Assembly: GCA_017454295.1 (NCBI GenBank)
Contig: JAFTDF010000045.1
Coordinates: 1-39,714 of the forward strand
Reading direction: 5' to 3'
DNA length: 39,714 bases
Origin: Bacilli bacterium
GTDB lineage: Bacteria > Bacillota_I > Bacilli_A > RFN20 > CAG-826
The number at the start of each line of letters is the position of its first letter. Within the stretch, counting starts at the first letter, position 1. The position numbers and the translations under genes were made by a program. The notes beneath the pieces were generated by a model. The model did not search any database, was not told where the DNA came from, and was given only the letters and a program-made list of their open reading frames with translations. This document shows, in pieces, positions 34,174 to 39,714 of this stretch.

Positions 34174-35369
34174 TCCTTAGGCAATTCTTCTTGGGCCTCT
34201 TCATCAGAAGGGGCCTTTTCTTGATGATAGAGATTGGTCTCTTTTTTCGATACACGAATCTCAAAAATCAAAGAAGCAACGAAGGAGAGGATCAACACGA
34301 AATAGAAGGAGATACCACGGTTCAATAAGCTAACCGCTTGGGCCACGGAATAATCCAAACTCGCCCCGGATTTGACGGTGATGGAACCCAAGACGATGGC
34401 CCCGACGATCTCGCCCGCCCCAACGGCCCCAGGCGTGGGGAACCAGGCGACGCAGACGGTGGCAAAGGCATTGCCAAAGAAGCAAAGCCAGAAATCGGTA
34501 GGATGAATTTCTAACGAGGGCATCGCCAGCATCAAGAAAAAGGGAACGGCATAGCAGAAAGAGAGAATCAAAAGACGGCTCACCACGGAGAGAAGGAAGG
34601 TTTTCCAATGGGCGATGATGGCTTTGGCGGTGGCTTGGGTCTTTTCGAGGTATTCATCGAGTTTCGGGATAAATTTCCCAAATCGCTTGTTAAGCCATTT
34701 CGGTTTGAGCAATAAGGAGACGATGGCCATGATAAAGCGACGCATGGTCTTGGAGAAGGAAAGGAGGCAAAAGAACACCAAGTTGACGGCGTTGAGGATA
34801 ATCCCGGCCACGGCAATCCATTGCAAAGAGGAAAGGTCCATGTCCAATCCTTGGATATGGGAGAGCCCTTGGATGTAGTAGGGATAGAAGATCAAGGACA
34901 CCAAGCCAAAGATATTCGAGCAAATGACGATGTTGATGTAATTCATCAAGATGACACCGGAAGCCTCCGCACCGTTATCCCCGCCCTGGTGGAGCCCATA
35001 GGCTTGGAAGGGCTGCCCACCGACGGAAGACGGCGTCACGCCATTATAAAAATGCTCGGAATTGCCGATGAGCCAAAGGTCGCGCTTGCCCGATTTGAGG
35101 TGGAATTTCCGTCCGATGATCATTAAGGGAATCGGGTAAAGCAAGAAGAAGATGACGGCGCAGGCGATGGCGGCGATTAAATAACCGACCCCCGAGCCTT
35201 GGAACATTTCCGAGAGGGTGGCGCCCATCTTGGAGATATCCCCAAAGGAAAAGATCAGCGTCAATACCAGCGCCACCAAGCAAAGGAAGATGATGACGTA
35301 GGCGACGTTTTTCTTTGTCCGTTTCTTCTGGTCGAAATTGGGATCTAACGGCTTTTCTTCTTCGTTCAT
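34170..35369 (-). CDS. YbhN/AglD-like integral membrane protein (LPG synthase TM family)
   Basis: A 399-residue protein with about eight membrane segments, of the flippase-like family that includes the membrane domain of MprF. Recognisable parts are GNSEHFYNGVTPSSVGGQPFQ (cited as NSEHFYNGVTPSSVGGQP), AWFPTPGAVGAGEIVGA, and NRGISFYFVLILSF near the end. Members flip or transfer lipids, or export lipid-linked glycans; the exact role is unknown. Charged cytosolic tails lie at both ends. It overlaps the GT8 gene as ATGA with GGAGG upstream, so it likely acts with the two glycosyltransferases on a membrane glycolipid (inference). Confidence 0.85.
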   Translation of the reverse strand: MNEEEKPLDPNFDQKKRTKKNVAYVIIFLCLVALVLTLIFSFGDISKMGATLSEMFQGSGVGYLIAAIACAVIFFLLYPIPLMIIGRKFHLKSGKRDLWLIGNSEHFYNGVTPSSVGGQPFQAYGLHQGGDNGAEASGVILMNYINIVICSNIFGLVSLIFYPYYIQGLSHIQGLDMDLSSLQWIAVAGIILNAVNLVFFCLLSFSKTMRRFIMAIVSLLLKPKWLNKRFGKFIPKLDEYLEKTQATAKAIIAHWKTFLLSVVSRLLILSFCYAVPFFLMLAMPSLEIHPTDFWLCFFGNAFATVCVAWFPTPGAVGAGEIVGAIVLGSITVKSGASLDYSVAQAVSLLNRGISFYFVLILSFVASLIFEIRVSKKETNLYHQEKAPSDEEAQEELPKD

Positions 35370-36184
35370 AAAGCCTCCAATTCCTCAATGCGGGAAAGAT
35401 AATCGGCGAGCACGTCATGGAAGCGGGCGGGATCGTCGACTTTGGAAATGCGGTCGACATGCCAGGGTTTGACGTTAAGCAAATGGAAGAAGGGGAACCA
35501 CCTTAACGTTTTAGAAAAGTGGCGAATGACCGTATCTTCGTGGCTATGGACTTGTTCGTTGTAGATTTGGGGCAAGAACTTCTTGGGTCCCACATTATGG
35601 TAGAGGGCATCCTGATCGGCGAGAATCGGATGTTTCCTCGCCAGGAAATCGCGGCATTTGGAGAATAGCCCAGTCGCTCGGATTTGGGGCATATTCAAAA
35701 GCAGGACTCCCGAATTCTGGTAGGTTGCCCCAATCCAGAAGGTACCAAGCTGGTCTAAGGCGCCGGCGAATTCATAGCCGCCCATGTCCATATCGTAGCA
35801 AGGGCCAAGATCACCGAGGATAAAGGTATCCGTATCGAGATAGAGCACCTTCTCCGGCAAATCGAGATGGTCGGAGAATAGACGCAACAAGGCGTAAGGG
35901 GTATAGGAAGACTTATTGAATTTATGGTGCCATTTCTGGGCTTTGAATTCCTTAGTAACGTCATAGGAAATCAATTTGGATTCGGGGTGGCCGGTTTTGA
36001 GTAAGGCATCGATATAATCGTATTGGCCTTTCGTGGGTGGCACGAATTTGGGGTTGGCCTCGGAGTGGTCCATGGAGAGGAAATGAATGGTGACAGGACG
36101 GGTGTTATAACGCAAATAGGAAAGGGCGATGACCAACAGTCCTTTGACGGCATAACGGTTTCCACAGACCATGAGGTGTATCAT
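35366..36184 (-). CDS. Glycosyltransferase family 8
   Basis: A 272-residue GT-A glycosyltransferase of family 8, the group of galactosyl- and glucosyltransferases that use UDP-sugars and a metal. The DxD metal motif is in YLDTDTFILGDLGPCY; SSYTPYALLRLF and GVLLLNMPQIR are further family blocks, and the C-terminal HxxGxxKPW-like region reads LLNVKPWHVDRI. I chose the ATG at 36184, which gives the family opening MIHLMVCGNRYAVKGLL; a TTG at 36196 would overlap the -10. The extended -10 TGCTAAATT ends ten bases before it, and no ribosome binding site exists. It overlaps the flippase-like gene. Confidence 0.88.
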   Translation of the reverse strand: MIHLMVCGNRYAVKGLLVIALSYLRYNTRPVTIHFLSMDHSEANPKFVPPTKGQYDYIDALLKTGHPESKLISYDVTKEFKAQKWHHKFNKSSYTPYALLRLFSDHLDLPEKVLYLDTDTFILGDLGPCYDMDMGGYEFAGALDQLGTFWIGATYQNSGVLLLNMPQIRATGLFSKCRDFLARKHPILADQDALYHNVGPKKFLPQIYNEQVHSHEDTVIRHFSKTLRWFPFFHLLNVKPWHVDRISKVDDPARFHDVLADYLSRIEELEAL

Positions 36185-36194
36185 TGTGTGGCAC

Positions 36195-36203
36195 AATTTA
36201 GCA
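36195..36203 (-). promoter_or_regulatory. Extended -10 promoter of the GT8 gene
   Basis: TGCTAAATT on the minus strand (TG-N-TAAATT) ends ten bases before the ATG. The predicted leader is about four bases. The region between holds TTGTG/CACAA arms with a three-base spacer (36184-36196), possibly an operator. Confidence 0.45.
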
Positions 36204-36281
36204 TAGATTGGCCTCTTCTTCTATACCCAAAAACCATATGTTTTTGTCGGGTTTCTCGAATCCGAACGAATCCGCGATAAG

Positions 36282-36304
36282 AAAAAACCGCATTTTTGCG
36301 GCTT
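36282..36304 (-). terminator. Intrinsic terminator after the GT4 gene
   Basis: CCGCA (36288-36292) and TGCGG (36297-36301) form a short stem with a TTTT loop. On the minus strand it is followed by six T (complement of 36282-36287). It separates GT4 from the downstream GT8 gene, which has its own promoter. Confidence 0.78.
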
Positions 36305-36326
36305 TCACAGGGGAATTGCACGCTTT

Positions 36327-37592
36327 TTAGCGGTATTCTTCGGGGATTTCGGAAATGGTTCCCGCCTCCAAAAGACGCTTGCAAATCTTGCGTTTTTTCC
36401 GCAAATCCTTCTTCCTGAGGCGGGTGGAAACGGGGTCCAATTTGGCTTTGTGGTCGGCGATGGCTTGCGTGAACATTTCTTCCATTTTGACCACCATTTT
36501 TTCGAGGTGGTAGCTTTCCCCTTCCCGCTGATAGGCTTGGGAAAGTTCGGCCCGTTCTTCGGGGTGATCGATGAAGTATTCGATGGCATCGCGAAGAGAG
36601 GAGGATGAGCCGTGCTGGAACAAGCAATGGTCGGATAAAGAGAAAGTGGAAGTGGCGCAAAGCTTGGCATTGGAAATCACGGGGACGGCCCCGCAAGCGA
36701 TGGCTTCGATGGCGGAGATGCCCTCGATTTCGAAATCCGAGGCATGCACATAGATATCGGTATAGGAAAGGACCTTGCGCAATTCCTCTTGGTCGCAAAA
36801 TTTGATGATCGGTGGATTGGCGAGCCCTCGCTTTTTGGCCAGATGCATATAGCGCCGCTGGGAGGGACCCCGTCCACAAAGGATGATTTGGATCTTTTGA
36901 TTGTATTTGGATTTGGCGACGGCTTTGATGATGAGATCTTGCCGTTTTTCCGGAGCCAAACGACCCGACATGGTCACGACGATTTTATCGCGGAAGGCTT
37001 CTTCTTTTTCGGCGGGGATCCGGTGGAAGTAGGGGATGATGCCGTTGGAAATGACGTGGAAGACATTATTTTGATAACGGTGTTCCACGAGTTGGTTCTT
37101 CGTCATTTCCGAGGGGCAATGCACGTGACGGATGTGGTCGTAGAGATACGTCTTGAAAGAGCGGAATAAGATCCAGTTGGCAAGATGCCACTTTCCCATG
37201 TGAATGGCGGAAGTGATATTCTGAGGAAGGATATGGAAAGCCCCGGAGACGGGGACATCGAGGATCTCGGCAACTAGACGCGCCACCGAGCAAAGCTTAA
37301 AGGGGGCGAAGAGGTGAACCAAGTCCGCGCCTTTAATTGCCTTATATATTAAGGAAGGATCGCATTGGACGAAATTAAACCCGTCTTTGGTGATGAGCCC
37401 TTCGAAAACGGGAAACTTATAGTGGGGCAGCCCGCAATAATAAAACTTCGAGGTCTGACCCGGTTTTAATTCTTCGCCAAGCATGACGATTTCATGACCT
37501 TTTTTGGCCAATTCCTCGGCGAAGCGGTAACAAGTCGCCCCCGTTCCGTTGGTGATGGAGTTGGCGCATTCTAAGACGAAGACGATTCTCAT
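36327..37592 (-). CDS. Glycosyltransferase family 4 (GT-B)
   Basis: A 421-residue GT-B glycosyltransferase. The N-terminal domain begins MRIVFVLECANSITNGTGAT and has the glycine-rich acceptor loop. The C-terminal donor domain has VTMSGRLAPEKRQDLIIKA and the E-x7-E signature DFEIEGISAIEAIACGAVPV. The C-terminal 60 residues are strongly basic (LRKKDLRKKRKICKRLL), fitting attachment to anionic membrane lipids, as in glucosyl-diacylglycerol synthases. That function is inferred. I chose the ATG at 37592: the hexamer TAATAT ends seven bases before it and it matches the family start. The ATG at 37601 lies inside the -10. Confidence 0.85.
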   Translation of the reverse strand: MRIVFVLECANSITNGTGATCYRFAEELAKKGHEIVMLGEELKPGQTSKFYYCGLPHYKFPVFEGLITKDGFNFVQCDPSLIYKAIKGADLVHLFAPFKLCSVARLVAEILDVPVSGAFHILPQNITSAIHMGKWHLANWILFRSFKTYLYDHIRHVHCPSEMTKNQLVEHRYQNNVFHVISNGIIPYFHRIPAEKEEAFRDKIVVTMSGRLAPEKRQDLIIKAVAKSKYNQKIQIILCGRGPSQRRYMHLAKKRGLANPPIIKFCDQEELRKVLSYTDIYVHASDFEIEGISAIEAIACGAVPVISNAKLCATSTFSLSDHCLFQHGSSSSLRDAIEYFIDHPEERAELSQAYQREGESYHLEKMVVKMEEMFTQAIADHKAKLDPVSTRLRKKDLRKKRKICKRLLEAGTISEIPEEYR

Positions 37593-37599
37593 AGGCAAC

Positions 37600-37605
37600 A
37601 TATTA
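37600..37605 (-). promoter_or_regulatory. -10 element of the GT4 gene (leaderless type)
   Basis: TAATAT on the minus strand (4 of 6 consensus bases) is seven bases upstream of the ATG at 37592. No Shine-Dalgarno is present. The hexamer is weaker than the others, so this call rests mainly on position. Confidence 0.4.
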
Positions 37606-37650
37606 AGTTTACGGAAACTTAGTAAGAATTGCTATGCGCAGTTCTTCCAT

Positions 37651-37673
37651 AAATGATTTTATTTGTATCATTT
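37651..37673. repeat. Inverted repeat upstream of the small unknown gene
   Basis: AAATGAT (37651-37657) and ATCATTT (37667-37673) are perfect seven-base arms with a nine-base spacer, in the gap between GT4 and the next gene. It is AT-rich and followed by no U-tract. A related TGTATCA unit recurs twice downstream (37693-37711). Confidence 0.4.
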
Positions 37674-37683
37674 CCGAATTTTA

Positions 37684-37712
37684 TTGAACTCCTATGTATC
37701 AATATGTATCAT
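37684..37712 (+). promoter_or_regulatory. Promoter of the unknown-nfeD-SPFH operon, overlapped by direct repeats
   Basis: TTGAAC (37684-37689) and TATCAT (37707-37712) are 17 bases apart. Two direct repeats TATGTATCA (37693-37701 and 37703-37711), ten bases apart (about one helical turn), cover the spacer and the -10, a layout often seen for regulator binding. The AAAGGAGG ribosome binding site follows at 37719-37726. Confidence 0.6.
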
Positions 37713-37733
37713 TATGGCAAAGGAGGTTCCCGA

Positions 37734-38105
37734 ATGAGTATCACTTGGTTTGGAATGAAGGAACGCGAAGGCATCGCTTCTTTCTATCCGAACAACATCA
37801 CCCTCAATACCGTCGCCTCTTACCCATTGCTTGATGCCTATCGCGTCCAAGTGGGGAAGGACGAAACCGGGCGGTTGCTGATCGTCCCGGTAAGCAAAGA
37901 AAAAGCGGAATCCGGCATCTATGACGAATACGCTTTGCTCCCATACGAAGTGCGTCGCTCCTTCTCTCGTATCAATTCCGCGTCCTTGATGCGGCAAATC
38001 GAGAAGAGCTACGGGCTCACGTTTGGGAAGAACCCCATCAAATTCAAAACGACGTGGGACGAAAAAGCAAACATCCTCTACGTCGACTTATCCAAGGAGG
38101 TATAA
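37734..38105 (+). CDS. Small protein of unknown function
   Basis: A 123-residue soluble protein, not recognised. It has no signal peptide or membrane segment. The middle reads VGKDETGRLLIVPVSKEKAESG and the end FKTTWDEKANILYVDLSKEV, beta-rich segments of a compact fold. The start at 37734 is fixed by AAAGGAGG seven bases upstream; a longer in-frame extension would include the promoter. The gene is three bases ahead of nfeD, and nfeD's AAGGAGG lies inside its last codons, so the three genes are very likely co-transcribed. It may act in the same membrane process. Confidence 0.75.
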   Translation: MSITWFGMKEREGIASFYPNNITLNTVASYPLLDAYRVQVGKDETGRLLIVPVSKEKAESGIYDEYALLPYEVRRSFSRINSASLMRQIEKSYGLTFGKNPIKFKTTWDEKANILYVDLSKEV

Positions 38106-38108
38106 ACG

Positions 38109-38567
38109 ATGGAGCAATATATGTGGATTATCTGGCTCAGCGCCTTCGTGATCTTCTTGATCATCGAAGCCATCGGCACCGACCTCGTCACCATCTGGTT
38201 TGCCCTGGGGGCGCTAATCGCCACGATCGTCAGTTTCATCCCCAATGTGCCTTGGTGGGTGGAAGTCATCGTCTTCCTCGTCATCTCCGTCGCGACCTTG
38301 TTCGCCCTTCGTCCGCTCACCCGGAAATACATGCGGGGTAAGATCGTCCAATCCAACGCCGATAGCTTGGTTGGCAGACGCGGGATGCTCCTAGAGGACA
38401 TCGGCCCCTTCCAACGGGGGACGGTGCAAATCGGAGATGTCAAATGGACGGCCTTAGGCATTGAAGACGATAGCAAAATCGAAGCCGGCCAAGTCGTCGA
38501 AATCGTCGCCATCAGCGGCAATAAATTAATCGTGCGGCCCGTAGAAAAGACCGCAGAAGGAGAATAA
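38109..38567 (+). CDS. NfeD-family membrane protein
   Basis: A 152-residue short-type NfeD protein. Three membrane segments (about 5-22, 26-44, 50-68) precede an OB-fold domain with LVGRRGMLLEDIGPFQRGTVQIGD (cited as LVGRRGMLLEDI) and GQVVEIVAISGNKLIVRP. NfeD proteins pair with SPFH (flotillin/stomatin) proteins in membrane microdomains, exactly the gene order here. AAGGAGG lies eight bases before the ATG. Confidence 0.92.
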   Translation: MEQYMWIIWLSAFVIFLIIEAIGTDLVTIWFALGALIATIVSFIPNVPWWVEVIVFLVISVATLFALRPLTRKYMRGKIVQSNADSLVGRRGMLLEDIGPFQRGTVQIGDVKWTALGIEDDSKIEAGQVVEIVAISGNKLIVRPVEKTAEGE

Positions 38568-38571
38568 AACC

Positions 38572-39537
38572 ATGCAATTCCCAATCTTCTTATCCCAAGG
38601 CGGCATCATCGCCATCGTCGTGATTTCGGTGATCGTCTTCCTACTGCTATTGATCCTCGTGTTGAACATCCGAGTGATCAAGCAGACCGAAAAGGTCATC
38701 GTCGAACGCCTTGGCGCCTACCATGCGACCTGGGGCGTGGGCGTCCACTTCCTCATTCCCTTCATCGACCGGATTTCCACCCGCGTCACCATGAAGGAAC
38801 AAGTCCGTGACTTCGAGCCCCAGTCGGTCATCACCAAGGATAACGTCACCATGAAGATCGACACCGTCATCTTCTTCGCCGTGACCGACGCCAAGCTCTA
38901 TGCCTATGGCGTGGATAACCCCATTTCCGCGATCGAATATCTCGCCGCGACCACCTTGCGTAACATCATCGGTGACCTCGAACTCGATAGCACCTTAACC
39001 TCCCGCGACATCATCAATGAACGGATGCGCAAGATCCTCGACGAAGCCACTGACCCCTGGGGTATCAAAGTCAACCGCGTCGAAGTGAAAAACATCCTCC
39101 CGCCCAACGATATCCGCGAAGCCATGGAACGTCAGATGCGGGCCGAACGCGAAAAACGTGAAAAGATCCTGCTCGCCGAAGGGGAAAAGCAATCCGCCAT
39201 CCTCATCGCGGAAGGGAAGAAGGAATCCGCTATCCTCAACGCCGACGCCGAAAAGCAGACCGCCATCCTCCGGGCGGAAGGCGAAGCCCAGTCTCTACGC
39301 GAGATGAAAGCCGCCGAAGCCGAAGGGATCCGTATGGTCCGCGAAGCCGAAGCCAAAGGCTTGGAAGCCCTCAAAGCGGCCGCTCCGAGCCAAGAAGTCC
39401 TCACCCTCCGTTACTACGAAGCACTGGGCAAAGTCGCCGATGGACAGGCCACGAAGATCTTCCTTCCCGAGTCCACCCAAGGCATTGCGACCCTCGCTTC
39501 CGTTGCCAGCGAAGCCGCCTCGAAAGCCACGAAATAA
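38572..39537 (+). CDS. SPFH/stomatin-family membrane protein (paraslipin-like)
   Basis: A 321-residue SPFH (band 7) protein. One N-terminal membrane segment (about 9-33) is followed by the SPFH domain (RVIKQTEKVIVERLGAYHAT; IDTVIFFAVTDAKLYAYGV; WGIKVNRVEVKNILPP) and a coiled-coil with repeated AEGKKESAIL / AEKQTAIL / AEGEAQS units (about 190-265). The C-terminus is Ala-rich. These proteins form ring-like membrane scaffolds with NfeD. GAAGGAG lies nine bases before the ATG, and the gene ends at a strong terminator. Confidence 0.94.
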   Translation: MQFPIFLSQGGIIAIVVISVIVFLLLLILVLNIRVIKQTEKVIVERLGAYHATWGVGVHFLIPFIDRISTRVTMKEQVRDFEPQSVITKDNVTMKIDTVIFFAVTDAKLYAYGVDNPISAIEYLAATTLRNIIGDLELDSTLTSRDIINERMRKILDEATDPWGIKVNRVEVKNILPPNDIREAMERQMRAEREKREKILLAEGEKQSAILIAEGKKESAILNADAEKQTAILRAEGEAQSLREMKAAEAEGIRMVREAEAKGLEALKAAAPSQEVLTLRYYEALGKVADGQATKIFLPESTQGIATLASVASEAASKATK

Positions 39538-39550
39538 GGGCTCCGAAATC

Positions 39551-39577
39551 GCCTCACCTATGATAGGTGGGGCTTTT
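39551..39577 (+). terminator. Intrinsic terminator after the SPFH gene
   Basis: GCCTCACCTA (39551-39560) pairs with TAGGTGGGGC (39564-39573) over ten positions with one G-T wobble and a TGA loop, followed by TTTT. Confidence 0.88.
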
Positions 39578-39714
39578 CCTACACTTAGAGCCGAGGAAAT
39601 AGTTTCCCTCCTATGAATAATCCGTATCAAGGGTAATATCCCTCTCGGATTCCCGGAGAGAGGCCATGGCCTCGGCTTTCCCTTTACAGGCATGCAAGGG
39701 GAATGGCGGATCAG
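39578..39714. other. Unexplained structured sequence at the window edge
   Basis: This end stretch has no convincing gene. It holds a hairpin CCTCTC/GAGAGG (39641-39646 with 39657-39662), an overlapping 14-base palindrome GAGGCCATGGCCTC (39659-39672), and CCCTT/AAGGG arms (about 39680-39700). The hairpin and palindrome compete for the same bases, as in a switching leader RNA. I do not recognise an RNA family. It may be the leader of a gene beyond the window. Confidence 0.3.

Noticed and set aside
36184..36196. TTGTG/CACAA dyad before the GT8 gene as a Rex operator
   Set aside because: The spacer is three bases, whereas Rex sites have longer arms (TTGTGA-type) and wider spacing; kept only as a possible operator of unknown type.
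39132..39300. Repeats in the SPFH gene as a DNA repeat array
   Set aside because: They are explained by the heptad-like AEG/AEK units of the protein's coiled coil, not by a CRISPR or satellite.

Overview
The window looks like a chromosomal segment from a low-profile member of the Bacilli (Firmicutes/Bacillota), probably an uncultured gut lineage near the Erysipelotrichia/RF39-type bacteria. The lineage is my inference. It rests on the DnaB/DnaI primosome pair, a threonyl T-box, Rex, a CcpA-type cre site, AAGGAGG ribosome binding sites, and the shuffled Bacillus neighbourhoods pfkA-pyk and dnaE-polA-mutM-coaE-dnaB-dnaI-thrS. Coding sequence is GC-rich for this group and intergenic sequence is short and AT-rich. 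TGA is used as a stop (dnaE, rex, the GT8 gene), so the genetic code is the standard one. No prophage, IS, CRISPR, tRNA or rRNA was seen.

Layout. 1-2982: the 3' end of an unknown basic protein, then (minus) T-box-thrS-HD hydrolase. 2983-5226 (plus): eno, a maltose-type O-acetyltransferase, and a heavy-metal (HMA) protein with an apparent one-base frameshift. 5230-11210 (minus): a tightly coupled glycolysis/redox operon, pfkA-pyk-ROK kinase-FAD oxidoreductase-flavin/[2Fe-2S] reductase. 11449-13595 (plus): dnaB-dnaI. 13592-20643 (minus): dnaE-polA-mutM::coaE, where the last gene is a fusion. 20807-23009 (minus): ackA-nrnA. 23130-26170 (plus): monoacylglycerol-lipase-like hydrolase, small membrane protein, rex, and a DUF2804 gene that appears to start at ATT. 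26260-34173: a sugar region with a GPH transporter (cre box inside its promoter), a GT-B-like protein, and divergent beta-galactosidase (GH2) and alpha-galactosidase (GH36). 34170-37592 (minus): GT4-GT8-YbhN-like membrane protein. 37734-39537 (plus): small unknown gene, NfeD, SPFH protein. 39578-39714 holds unexplained palindromes.

The most unusual feature is promoter architecture. At several genes with no Shine-Dalgarno sequence (acetyltransferase, dnaE, GH2, GH36, GT4; less exactly dnaB and GT8) a -10 hexamer lies only 6-10 bases before the ATG. Transcripts would then begin at or next to the start codon, i.e. leaderless mRNAs. Genes inside operons and genes with longer leaders instead carry clear AGGAGG-type sites. 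Other points of interest are the MutM::CoaE fusion, the ATT start, inverted repeats over the dnaE and ackA promoters, the cre box in the GPH promoter, and two convergent gene pairs whose stop codons overlap.
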